The notes beneath the pieces were generated by a model, which saw only the letters and a program-made list of their open reading frames with translations, ran no database searches and was not told the origin of the DNA. Source: an uncultured Alcaligenaceae bacterium (GTDB taxonomy: Bacteria; Pseudomonadota; Gammaproteobacteria; Burkholderiales; Burkholderiaceae_B). From it: 64,000 bases of DNA. This document shows positions 25,386 to 33,167 of this stretch, piece after piece. Each line of letters opens with the position of its first letter. The stretch's first letter is position 1. The stretch is taken from NCBI GenBank assembly GCA_937908115.1, contig CALEQZ010000041.1, positions 62,001 to 126,000 of the forward strand. Reading direction: 5' to 3'. The position numbers and the translations under genes are program-made.

Positions 25386-26132
25386 ATGCCGCATTCCGCC
25401 CGACCGATCGCTTTCCTGGCGCTGGCCCTGTTGGCTGGCTGCGCGGCCGGGCCGCCGCCCCAAGGCGGCAGCGCCGCCCAAGGGCAGGCCGGCATAGGGC
25501 CGCGCACCGAAGCGATGTCGGCCGATCAGTTGGCCCAGACCGACTTCAACCGCACCCTGACCGTGGCCATGCGCGACAACCTGGCCAGCCTGAATACCTT
25601 GCTGGACAAGCTGTATCGCCGCAATCCCAGGGAATGGCGCAAGACCGGCGCGGCCGGCCACGAGGCGGCGGTCAAAGCCGTGCGCCGGGCCATAGACAGT
25701 CGCCGGCCGCCTCCCGGCTTGGAGGGCCTGCAGGACGTGCAGATCCTGGCGGTTGCCTTGGACCCGGCGTACCGCGGCGATCGCGTCGCGGCCTTCGTCT
25801 ACGGCATGGCCGACACCGTTATTGCCGCCCATGACGGCAAGACGCGCTTTTATGCGGCGGATGTGCTCGACGCGCAACGCGTCTACAACGCCGCGCGCAA
25901 CATCGAAACGGCGGCCTGGCTGCTGGCCAGCCGGCGAGACGCCGAAGGGCAGCCCCTCTTGCTTGCCAACGAGATGTCCGCCGACGCGGTCAACCTGAGC
26001 TTCGAGCGCGAATTCGGCGCGATGATAGGCAGGCTGGACCTCATCGCAAACCTGCTGGGCGAAAATACCCGTCGCATCGGCATCAATTACGCGCAGGGCC
26101 TGATGCTGTTCTCCTTCCTGCCCGTGCGCTGA
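25386..26132 (+). CDS. Putative lipoprotein of unknown function
   Basis: Protein of 248 residues with a lipoprotein signal peptide (LALALLAGC, acylated Cys19) and a Gly/Gln/Ala-rich linker (residues 20-40). The mature domain is mostly helical, with MRDNLASLNTLLDKLYRRNP, then FVYGMADTVIAAHDGKTRFY, and ends GINYAQGLMLFSFLPVR. I do not recognise a characterised family. Upstream in-frame codons exist, but this ATG places the signal sequence at the N-terminus. It ends 10 bp before the threonine dehydratase gene and may be cotranscribed with it. Confidence 0.72.
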   Translation: MPHSARPIAFLALALLAGCAAGPPPQGGSAAQGQAGIGPRTEAMSADQLAQTDFNRTLTVAMRDNLASLNTLLDKLYRRNPREWRKTGAAGHEAAVKAVRRAIDSRRPPPGLEGLQDVQILAVALDPAYRGDRVAAFVYGMADTVIAAHDGKTRFYAADVLDAQRVYNAARNIETAAWLLASRRDAEGQPLLLANEMSADAVNLSFEREFGAMIGRLDLIANLLGENTRRIGINYAQGLMLFSFLPVR

Positions 26133-26142
26133 CGGACGATCC

Positions 26143-27360
26143 ATGGTCGAACTCGCTGACATCCAAGCCGCCCGGCAGGCGCTGGCCGGACAGATCCAGA
26201 ACACGCCTTTCGCGCTGTCGCGCACCTTGAGCGACATCCTGGACGCCGAGGTCTGGCTGAAGTTCGAAAACCTGCAATTCACCGCCTCGTTCAAGGAGCG
26301 CGGCGCGTACAACCGCATGCGTCTGCTCGATCCGCAAGAGCGGCGCCAAGGCGTCATCGCCGTGTCCGCCGGCAATCATGCCCAGGGCGTGGCCTATCAC
26401 GCGCAGCGCATGGGGGTGCCGGCAGTCATCGTCATGCCGCGCTTTACGCCCACGGTGAAAATCGCCAACACCCGGCGCTTCGGCGCCGAGGTCGTCCTGG
26501 CCGGCGACACTTTCGACGATGCCAAGGCGCGCGGCTTCGAACTGGCGGCCGAGCGCGGCCTGGTCATGATCCATCCGTACGACGACGCGGCGGTGATCGC
26601 CGGGCAGGGCACGGTGGCGCTGGAAATGCTCGAGGCCCAGCCCGGGCTGGACACCTTGGTCGTGCCCATCGGCGGGGGCGGCCTGATATCGGGCATGGCC
26701 ACGGCCGCGCGCGCCTTGCGCCCGGACATACGCATCGTCGGCGTGCAGGCCGAGCGTTTCCCGGCCATGTATGCGGCCTGGCGCGGGCAAGAAATGGCCT
26801 GCGGCGCGCATACCATCGCCGAAGGCATCGCCGTCAAATCGCCCGGCGGGCTGACCTTGCCCATCGTCTCGCGGCTGGTCGACCGCATCGAGCTGGTCGG
26901 CGAAAGCGACATCGAGCATGCCATCGTCATGCTGCTCGAAATCGAGAAAACCGTCGTCGAAGGCGCCGGGGCGGCTGCGCTCGCGGCCTTGCTGCGGGCG
27001 CGCGCAGCCGGTGACGACAGCTACCGGGGCCGGCGCATCGGCCTGGTGCTATCGGGGGGGAACATCGATCCGCTGATGCTGGGCGAACTCATCGAGCGCG
27101 GCATGGTGCGCGCCGGCCGCCTGGCGCGCATCCGCGTGGCGCTGGATGACCTGCCCGGCGCGCTGGCGCGGGCCACGCATTTGATTGCCGAGGCCCATGC
27201 CAACATTACCGAGGTCCATCATCAACGGGCCTTCACCCTGTTGCCGGCCCAGAACGTCGAGGTCGAATTCGTCTTGCAAACTCGCGGGCCCGAGCACATC
27301 GAGCAGGTGATCGCCACGCTCGACGCGGCCGGGTTCAAGGCCGAAAACCACGATCATTGA
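26143..27360 (+). CDS. Threonine ammonia-lyase (dehydratase) with C-terminal ACT domain
   Basis: PLP enzyme of 405 residues that deaminates threonine to 2-oxobutanoate. The PLP lysine is at about residue 51 (TASFKERGAYNRM), the phosphate-binding glycine loop at about 176-180 (PIGGGGLISG), and a single C-terminal ACT-like domain covers about 330-405. This is the shorter architecture (one ACT domain, about 400 residues) rather than the 500-residue biosynthetic IlvA with two, so a catabolic or dual role is likely. Serine may also be a substrate. Its last 7 bp overlap the convergent PIN gene. Confidence 0.88.
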   Translation: MVELADIQAARQALAGQIQNTPFALSRTLSDILDAEVWLKFENLQFTASFKERGAYNRMRLLDPQERRQGVIAVSAGNHAQGVAYHAQRMGVPAVIVMPRFTPTVKIANTRRFGAEVVLAGDTFDDAKARGFELAAERGLVMIHPYDDAAVIAGQGTVALEMLEAQPGLDTLVVPIGGGGLISGMATAARALRPDIRIVGVQAERFPAMYAAWRGQEMACGAHTIAEGIAVKSPGGLTLPIVSRLVDRIELVGESDIEHAIVMLLEIEKTVVEGAGAAALAALLRARAAGDDSYRGRRIGLVLSGGNIDPLMLGELIERGMVRAGRLARIRVALDDLPGALARATHLIAEAHANITEVHHQRAFTLLPAQNVEVEFVLQTRGPEHIEQVIATLDAAGFKAENHDH

Positions 27361-27968
27361 TCGACGGCCGAATAGGCCTGCAGCAGCTTGGCCAGCCGGA
27401 ACAGCCGCTCGCGGTGCAGCGTCTCGGCCAGCGGCTCTGCCGGGCGGCCCAGCGTCAGCGCGTCGGCCGGGGTGTCGGCCAGGGCTTGCAGTAGCAGCCC
27501 GCGGCGGCTGGCCCACCAGCCGGCGAGCAGCCGGTCGGGGTCGATGACGGCCAAGCCGAACCGGCGCAGCTCCGTCCGGTTGAAATCCCGCACGTTCCAC
27601 GTCACCACGCATGCCGGCGTGCCCGGGTGCCGCGCCAGCGCGGCCCTGCCTGCGGCCACGACGTGCCAGTCCTTGGGGTCGCTGTAGCGCAGCCCTTCCT
27701 TCCACGGTTCGACCTCGCCGCAGTCGGCGTCGGGAAACGCCGCCTGCATCGCCTGCCACTGCGCCTGGAGCGCCTCGGGGTCGGCTTGCCAGACGCGGGC
27801 GGCATTGCGCTGCCATTCCTGGCCGATGCGCGCGCTCCAGGCCGGGCGAAAGCAGCCTGCCGCGGCCAGGCGCAGCAGCAGCGGCCGCACGATGCCCGAC
27901 ATCAGCACGCAGGCATCTAGTACCGCGAGGCCGCCACCGGGCGGCGCGCCGTCGTCCCAGGCGGGCAC
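27354..27968 (-). CDS. PIN-domain protein (putative ribonuclease)
   Basis: Protein of about 204 residues. LAVLDACVLMSGIVRP resembles the first conserved strand and Asp of PIN nucleases; later WNVRDFNRTELRRFGLAVIDPDRLL contains the Asp region expected near the C-terminal end of such domains. The C-terminal 60 residues are helical and extra to the domain. The start is taken at a GTG (27966-27968), 9 bp after the stop of the upstream 112-residue gene; no strong ribosome-binding site is visible. Together the two resemble a toxin-antitoxin-like pair, but this is inference. Confidence 0.65.
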   Translation of the reverse strand: MPAWDDGAPPGGGLAVLDACVLMSGIVRPLLLRLAAAGCFRPAWSARIGQEWQRNAARVWQADPEALQAQWQAMQAAFPDADCGEVEPWKEGLRYSDPKDWHVVAAGRAALARHPGTPACVVTWNVRDFNRTELRRFGLAVIDPDRLLAGWWASRRGLLLQALADTPADALTLGRPAEPLAETLHRERLFRLAKLLQAYSAVDQ

Positions 27969-27976
27969 GGCGCGCG

Positions 27977-28315
27977 TCAGTTCAGTTCGCGGGCCCCGGG
28001 CGCGGCGTCTACGCCCAAGGCGTCCAGCGCCGCCTGGTAGGCGCCCGGGTTGGCGCACAGGAATACGGCGATATCGCCCGGGGAGACGTTTTCCAGCACC
28101 TCTTCGACCTGCTCGCCGGCCTGCGCCGCGCTGGTCACCGCCGCGGCATGCACGTCGGCGCCGCTTTCGAAGTCTTCGGGCGGAACGATCCCGGTGACCA
28201 GCTCCAGGTCGGGCTCGCCGACCACGACATAGCATTGGATTTCCATGTCGTCGACCCGGGTCTGCAGGCTGATGCCGTCCGGGGCGCTGCCCACTTGCCT
28301 GCTGATGATGCTCAT
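27977..28315 (-). CDS. Small acidic protein paired with the PIN gene
   Basis: Protein of 112 residues starting MSIISRQVGSAPDGISLQTR. It is rich in Asp and Glu and contains two blocks, MEIQCYVVVGEPDLELVTGI and VLENVSPGDIAVFLCANPGA. I do not recognise a family, and no DNA-binding motif is evident. A possible ribosome-binding site (AAGGAC) lies upstream of the ATG at 28313-28315. It ends 9 bp before the PIN gene on the same strand and so is probably its operon partner. Confidence 0.62.
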   Translation of the reverse strand: MSIISRQVGSAPDGISLQTRVDDMEIQCYVVVGEPDLELVTGIVPPEDFESGADVHAAAVTSAAQAGEQVEEVLENVSPGDIAVFLCANPGAYQAALDALGVDAAPGARELN

Positions 28316-28412
28316 GATGGCGTCCTTGCGTGGTAGAAGCGGCCGGCTTTGCGTGGTGTGGCGGCCGATGCGCCGCGTGCAGCAGGCGGCGTGCCTGGCG
28401 CGCCGACGGTGG

Positions 28413-28448
28413 AAAAAATCTTGCCGCCCCGTGTCATGCAGGGCAGGC
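28413..28448 (-). terminator. Terminator of the tRNA-Leu(UAA) transcript
   Basis: On the minus strand GCC(t)GCCC (28448-28441) pairs with GGGCGGC (28429-28423) with one bulged base, and a run of six T follows at 28418-28413. It starts two bases after the tRNA CCA end. Confidence 0.65.
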
Positions 28449-28449
28449 G

Positions 28450-28503
28450 TGGTGCCCGAGACCGGAATCGAACCGGTACGGCCCTTGCGGGCCGAGGGAT
28501 TTT
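28450..28503 (-). tRNA. tRNA-Leu(UAA), 3' exon
   Basis: The 54-nt exon holds the 3' half of the anticodon loop (AAAA), anticodon-stem TCCCT, a long leucine-type variable arm (CGGCCC-GCAA-GGGCCG), the T arm (ACCGG-TTCGATT-CCGGT), acceptor strand CTCGGGC and an encoded ACCA. Joined to 28760-28794 it forms a complete class II tRNA with anticodon UAA in loop CTTAAAA. Confidence 0.92.
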
Positions 28504-28759
28504 CGTACCACTTCGGCTTTCGCCGCCGCCTGGGATGGGGCCAGGGCCCGCACCCAGGCGTTCGTGGTCTGGAGCACGCCTTCATCCTAGCCTTGCGGCC
28601 GTAGATGCCCGCCGTCTGCTCTCTACACCTTCCGGACCGCCGGGGCCGGCGGCCCGGCTTGGCTCGGCGTTGGCTCGCTGGCACGGGGGCCGCAGGGCTT
28701 TCGCCGAATTTGACGGGCGACACCCCGGGGATTTCTCCGCGGGGGCTCAAATTACCTTC
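28504..28759 (-). other. Group I self-splicing intron in tRNA-Leu(UAA), 256 nt
   Basis: The intron interrupts the anticodon between U34 and A35, the same site as the well-known cyanobacterial and plastid tRNA-Leu(UAA) group I introns. It starts GAAGGTAATTTGAGCCC and ends in G, as group I introns must. P1: exon GGG(A)CUU pairs with GAGCCC, leaving the required U.G pair at the 5' splice site. P2: CCCCGCGGA-GAAA-TCCCCGGGG with one C.C mismatch. Core elements resembling cyanobacterial ones: GCCGAGCCAAGCC; GGTGTAGAGAGCAGACGG (28629-28612); and GGATGAAGGCGTGCTCC, whose TGCT can pair with AGCA of the former as P7. GGC-GAAA-GCC near the 3' end fits P9. There is no open reading frame for a homing endonuclease. 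It needs GTP and RNA folding only; splicing itself is inferred. Confidence 0.92.
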
Positions 28760-28794
28760 AAGTCCCTTGTGTCTACCAATTTCACCACTCGGGC
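28760..28794 (-). tRNA. tRNA-Leu(UAA), 5' exon
   Basis: The 35-nt exon reads acceptor strand GCCCGAG, D arm TGGTGAAATTGGTAGACAC and the 5' anticodon strand AGGGA followed by CTT. The acceptor strand is perfectly complementary to CTCGGGC in the 3' exon, and AGGGA to TCCCT. Standard tRNA search settings may miss the gene because of the 256-nt gap. Confidence 0.92.
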
Positions 28795-28936
28795 ATGCGC
28801 GGGTGGCGCAAGGCCAGGGATTATGCCACGCCGGCCTGGGGCCTGGGCCAGGGGCAGGGTACGCCTGCGGCGAAGTTACGGGTTACAGTGTGCTGCGCGA
28901 ACCACCCGCGGGGTCAATCGGCAGGAGACGATCGGA

Positions 28937-30412
28937 ATGAAGACCTACAACCATTTCATCAATAACGAATACGTGGAGCCTTTGGACGGCGAATGGATGG
29001 ACACGGTCAATCCCTACACCGGCAAGGCCTGGGCCAAGGTGCCCAAGGGCAGCGCCAGGGACGTGGACCGGGCCGTGCAGGCCGCCCGCCAGGCTATGAC
29101 CAGCGGTCCGTACGCGCGGATGACGCCGTCCGAGCGGGGCAAGATGATGATGCGCCTGGCCGACCTGGTCCAGGCCAATGCCGAGCGCTTGGCCGAGATC
29201 GAGGTGCGCGACAACGGCAAGCTGCTGTCAGAGATGCTCGGCCAGCTCAAGTATCACCCCGAATGGTGGCGCTATTTCGGCGGCCTGGCCGACAAGCTCG
29301 AGGGCGGGGTCGTGCCCATCGACAAGCCCGACCATTTCGCGTTCACCACGCAGGAGCCCGTCGGCGTGGTCGGCGCGCTGACGGCCTGGAACTCGCCGCT
29401 GCTTTTCATTGCCTGGAAATGCGCGCCGGCCATCGCCGCCGGCTGCTCGGTCGTGGTCAAGCCGTCGGAGTTCACGTCCGCCTCGACCCTGGAATTCGCC
29501 GCCCTGACCAAGGAAGCCGGCTTTCCCGACGGGGTGTTCAACGTGGTCACGGGCCTGGGCCCGACCGTCGGCGCAGCCCTGGTGGACCATCCGGACGTGG
29601 CCAAGATCACCTTCACGGGCTCGGACAGGACGGGGGCGGCCATTTATGCCCAGGCTGCCCGAACCATGAAACGGGTCACGCTGGAGCTGGGCGGCAAATC
29701 GCCCAACATCGTCTTTGCCGACGCCGACCTGGACAAGGCTGCCGCCGGCGTCATATCGGGGATATTCGCTGCCACCGGCCAGACCTGCATCGCCGGCTCG
29801 CGCCTGCTGGTGCAAAACTCGATCAAGGATGCCTTTACCGAGCGCCTGGTGCAGCTGGGCCGCTCGGCCAAGAAGGGCGACCCGATGCTGCCGGATACCA
29901 ACATCGGTCCGGTCACCACGCCCGCGCAATACCAGAAGATCCTCGATTACATCGATATCGCCAAGCGCGAAGGGGCGCGCTGCGTGCTGGGTGGCCAGCC
30001 CGCCTCCGACATGCCGGGCGGCCAGTTCGTCGAGCCGACCATCTTCGTCGACGTCACGCCCGGCATGCGTATCGCCCGCGAGGAAGTGTTCGGCCCTGTG
30101 CTGTCCATCCTGGGATTCGAGGACGAGGAAGAGGCCATCGCGCTGGCCAACGACACCATCTACGGCCTGGCCGCCGGCGTGTGGACCGAGAATATCGGCC
30201 GCGCCATCCGCATGTCCAAGGCGCTGAAGGCGGGCACCGTATGGGTCAACACCTACCGGGCGATCAGCTACATGATGCCTTTCGGCGGCATGAAGCATTC
30301 CGGCATCGGCCGGGAAAGCGGATTGGAGGCCGTGCGCCACTACCTCGAGACCAAGAGCACCTGGATCTCGTACGCCGAAGGCGTGCCGGCCAATCCCTTC
30401 ATCATGCGCTGA
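28937..30412 (+). CDS. NAD(P)+-dependent aldehyde dehydrogenase
   Basis: Enzyme of 491 residues oxidising an aldehyde to the acid. Catalytic residues are in place: Asn152 (AWNSPLL), Glu250 (LELGGKSPN) and nucleophile Cys284 (ATGQTCIAGSR). The C-terminal half has EEVFGPVLSILGF and the C-terminus YLETKSTWISY. ATG 28937 is chosen because CAGGAGA lies 8 bp upstream; the frame stays open to 28349 through the intron-containing tRNA gene, which is not coding. The two genes after it encode a Bug receptor and a ThDP-dependent decarboxylase-like enzyme, which could supply the aldehyde. Confidence 0.93.
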   Translation: MKTYNHFINNEYVEPLDGEWMDTVNPYTGKAWAKVPKGSARDVDRAVQAARQAMTSGPYARMTPSERGKMMMRLADLVQANAERLAEIEVRDNGKLLSEMLGQLKYHPEWWRYFGGLADKLEGGVVPIDKPDHFAFTTQEPVGVVGALTAWNSPLLFIAWKCAPAIAAGCSVVVKPSEFTSASTLEFAALTKEAGFPDGVFNVVTGLGPTVGAALVDHPDVAKITFTGSDRTGAAIYAQAARTMKRVTLELGGKSPNIVFADADLDKAAAGVISGIFAATGQTCIAGSRLLVQNSIKDAFTERLVQLGRSAKKGDPMLPDTNIGPVTTPAQYQKILDYIDIAKREGARCVLGGQPASDMPGGQFVEPTIFVDVTPGMRIAREEVFGPVLSILGFEDEEEAIALANDTIYGLAAGVWTENIGRAIRMSKALKAGTVWVNTYRAISYMMPFGGMKHSGIGRESGLEAVRHYLETKSTWISYAEGVPANPFIMR

Positions 30413-30425
30413 TAGGTCGCCCAAT

Positions 30426-30447
30426 GGCCGCGCGGTCGCGGCCCTTT
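30426..30447 (+). terminator. Possible weak terminator after the aldehyde dehydrogenase gene
   Basis: GGCCGCG (30426-30432) and CGCGGCC (30437-30443) form a perfect 7-bp stem with a 4-base loop, followed by CTTTGG only. The short T-run makes efficiency doubtful. Confidence 0.4.
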
Positions 30448-30559
30448 GGGGGCGTGGGGCTGGGTTGCCCGCCCGGGCGCGTGGCCAGCCGGTCGGGTGC
30501 ATCGATGACGGTTATGCAGTACTGGAGTTGACGCAGTTCCTACCCTGGAGGAAACCCGC

Positions 30560-31549
30560 ATGAAGACTCGAAAACAGGCTCGCGTTCGACTGTTTGCCCG
30601 CTGGTGCTGCGCACTGTTTGCATTGGCCTTGGCCGGCGCGGCGCATGCTGCGTCTTATCCGCAGCAGGCCGTCACGCTCATCGTGCCCTTCCCGCCGGGC
30701 GGCACGACCGACATCGCTGCGCGCACCATGGCGCAGGCCATGGAAAAGGCCCTTGGCCAATCCATCGTCGTCGACAACCGCGCCGGCGCCGGGGGCAACA
30801 TCGGCATGGCCGCCGTCGCCCGTGCCAAGCCCGACGGCTACACCATCGGCATGGGGACCATCGGCACGCAGGCGATCAATCAGTTCTTGTACAAGGACAT
30901 GGCCTTCGACCCGGCGACGGACTTCGAGCCCATCGCCTTGGTCATGAGCACGCCCAACGTCATCGCCGTCAATGCGCAGTCTGACATCCGAAGCATGCAG
31001 GACCTGGTCCGGGCGGCCAAGGCCCGCAAGCTGAGCTACGCCTCGCCGGGCGTGGGGTCTTCGGTCCACCTGACCGGCGCCCACCTGGAGCAGGAGCTGC
31101 GCGTGGAAATGCTGCATGTCCCGTTCAAGGGCGTGGCGGCCTCCATGCCGGCGCTTATCGGCGGCCAGGTCGATATCCTGCTCGATAACCTGCCCAGCAC
31201 GCTCGCGCAGATCAAGGACGGCTCCAAGGTGCGCGGCATCGCCGTGACCTCGGCCGAGCGTTCCCCCTCGGTGCCCGACATCCCGACCGTTGCCGAAACG
31301 GCCGTGCCAGGGTTTTCGGTCACGGCCTGGTTCGCGCTTTACGCACCCAAAGGCACGCCGCGTGAAGCGTTGGACAAACTGATACAGGCGGCCAAGCAGG
31401 CGCTTGCGTCCAAGGACGTGCAGGATCGCTTCCAGGCACTGGGTGCGCAAGCCGGCAACCTCGCCGGCGAAGACTTGCGCGCGTTCGAAAAGGAAGAGCG
31501 CCAGCGCTGGGGCAAATTGGTCAAGGAGCGCAACATCGCGCCAAAATGA
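30560..31549 (+). CDS. Bug-family (TctC-like) periplasmic receptor
   Basis: Protein of 329 residues with a long, basic Sec signal peptide (cleavage near residue 30, AAHA|ASYP). Family signatures: LIVPFPPGGTTDIAARTM, VDNRAGAGGNIGMAAVA, and HVPFKGVAASMPALIGGQ. It would bind a small acid in the periplasm. It lies between the aldehyde dehydrogenase and a ThDP enzyme gene, so the ligand is probably the 2-oxo acid or a precursor degraded by them. GGAGGAAA precedes the ATG. Confidence 0.92.
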   Translation: MKTRKQARVRLFARWCCALFALALAGAAHAASYPQQAVTLIVPFPPGGTTDIAARTMAQAMEKALGQSIVVDNRAGAGGNIGMAAVARAKPDGYTIGMGTIGTQAINQFLYKDMAFDPATDFEPIALVMSTPNVIAVNAQSDIRSMQDLVRAAKARKLSYASPGVGSSVHLTGAHLEQELRVEMLHVPFKGVAASMPALIGGQVDILLDNLPSTLAQIKDGSKVRGIAVTSAERSPSVPDIPTVAETAVPGFSVTAWFALYAPKGTPREALDKLIQAAKQALASKDVQDRFQALGAQAGNLAGEDLRAFEKEERQRWGKLVKERNIAPK

Positions 31550-31586
31550 CCGGGGATGCAATCCGTTTTGTTTGGAAGGTAGATAG

Positions 31587-33152
31587 GTGAACGAGCTGAA
31601 ATCGATGAACGGGGCAGACAGCCTGTGCGACACCTTGTTGGCCAATGGCGTGGACGTTTGCTTTGCCAACCCGGGGACGTCCGAAATGCACTTCGTCGCG
31701 GCGCTGGACCGCAAGCCCGCGATGCGCTGCGTGCTCGGGCTGTTCGAAGGCGTGGTCACCGGCGCGGCCGACGGCTATGCGCGCATGGCCGACAAACCGG
31801 CCGCCACGCTCCTGCACCTGGGGCCCGGCATGGCCAACGCGCTGGCCAACATGCATAACGCCCGGCGCGCGGCCACGCCCATGGTCAATATCGTGGGCGA
31901 CCATGCCACGCACCATCTTCGGCATGATGCACCCCTGCATACCGACATCGAAAGCCTGGCGCGGCCGATGTCCGACTGGGTGCGCCGCATCCGCTCGGCC
32001 GATGACGTCTCGCCCGCTGCGGCCGCGGCCATCGAGGCGGCCACCGCTGCCCCAGGCGGCGTGGCCACGCTCATCCTGCCGGCTGACGCCGCCTGGCAGC
32101 CGGCCGTGCCGGGCGTGCACAAGGCAAGGCGGCAGGCGCCGCCGCAGGTCGACGAGGCCACGGTGGCGCACGCGGCGGCAGCGCTGCGCAATGGGCGCAA
32201 GACGGTCCTGCTCCTGTCGGGCAAGGCCCTGCGCGCGGGCGCGCTGGAAATCGCCGGCCGCATCGCCGCCAAGACCGGCGCCCGGCTGCTTGCGCAGCAG
32301 TCCAACGGCCGCATCGAGCGCGGCGCAGGCCGTGTCCCCGTCGAACGCGTGCCTTTCTCGGTCGATGCCGCCTTGCAGGCGCTGGACGGTACCGAGCAGC
32401 TCATCCTCGTCGGCGCCCGCGTGCCCGTGGCCTTTTTCGCCTATCCTGGCAAGCCCAGCGTCTTGATCCCGGAAAACTGCCAGGTCATCACGCTGGCGCC
32501 GCCTTCCCACGACTTGCTCGATGCGCTGGAAAAACTGGCCGACGCCGTCGGCGCCGGGCCCGCCGTGAAGGCTGTCGTCGCCGAGCGGGGCGACCTGCAG
32601 TTGCCGGCCGGCAAGCTCGACGCCAGCGCGGTCATCCAGGCCATCGGTGCCCTGTGCCCCGACAACGCCGTCATCTGCGACGAATCGGTCAGCTCCGGCC
32701 GCGACTCATTCAAGTGGACGTGGAACGCCGCACCCCACGACTTCCTGCAGATCACCGGCGGCGCCATCGGCATCGGCCTGCCGCTGGCCACGGGCGCGGC
32801 CGTTGCCTGTCCCGACCGCAAGGTCATCCTCATGCAGGCAGACGGCAGCGGGATGTACACCCCGCAGGCTTTGTGGACCCAGGCCCGCGAAAACCTAGAC
32901 GTCGTCACGGTCGTATTCGCCAACCGCACCTACGCCATCCTGCGCAACGAGCTGCGCATGATGGGCGCGGGCGAGCCCGGCCGCAACGCGCAACGCATGC
33001 TGGACCTGGATTCGCCGTTCATCGATTGGGTCGGCTTGGCCACGTCCATGGGCGTGGAGGCCGCGCGCGCAGAGGATGCGGGCCGGTTCGTCGACTTGCT
33101 GCGTGCGGCGCTGGCGCGCAAGGGGCCGTTTTTGATCGAGGCGGTGGTGTGA
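31587..33152 (+). CDS. ThDP-dependent 2-oxo acid decarboxylase/acetolactate-synthase-like enzyme
   Basis: Protein of 521 residues with the three-domain fold of the acetolactate synthase/benzoylformate decarboxylase superfamily. Catalytic Glu is at residue 54 (GLFEGVVTGAADGYA); the cofactor segment reads QADGSGMYT (Asp419), with Ala instead of the usual first Gly, followed by FANRTYAIL. The Gln-rich FAD domain characteristic of true acetolactate synthases is not obvious and no small subunit gene is adjacent, so a decarboxylase role is more likely than amino-acid synthesis. With the aldehyde dehydrogenase at 28937 it could convert a 2-oxo acid to an aldehyde and then an acid. Confidence 0.8.
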   Translation: MNELKSMNGADSLCDTLLANGVDVCFANPGTSEMHFVAALDRKPAMRCVLGLFEGVVTGAADGYARMADKPAATLLHLGPGMANALANMHNARRAATPMVNIVGDHATHHLRHDAPLHTDIESLARPMSDWVRRIRSADDVSPAAAAAIEAATAAPGGVATLILPADAAWQPAVPGVHKARRQAPPQVDEATVAHAAAALRNGRKTVLLLSGKALRAGALEIAGRIAAKTGARLLAQQSNGRIERGAGRVPVERVPFSVDAALQALDGTEQLILVGARVPVAFFAYPGKPSVLIPENCQVITLAPPSHDLLDALEKLADAVGAGPAVKAVVAERGDLQLPAGKLDASAVIQAIGALCPDNAVICDESVSSGRDSFKWTWNAAPHDFLQITGGAIGIGLPLATGAAVACPDRKVILMQADGSGMYTPQALWTQARENLDVVTVVFANRTYAILRNELRMMGAGEPGRNAQRMLDLDSPFIDWVGLATSMGVEAARAEDAGRFVDLLRAALARKGPFLIEAVV

Positions 33153-33167
33153 GGGGCCTGGGGCCTA

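Noticed and set aside
28349..28936. In-frame upstream extension of the aldehyde dehydrogenase
   Set aside because: It runs through the tRNA-Leu exons and intron; a good ribosome-binding site and the family N-terminus support the start at 28937.
31587..33152. Second acetolactate synthase for amino-acid synthesis
   Set aside because: No regulatory subunit gene next to it, and the neighbours (aldehyde dehydrogenase, Bug receptor) point to catabolism; left as a ThDP decarboxylase-like enzyme.
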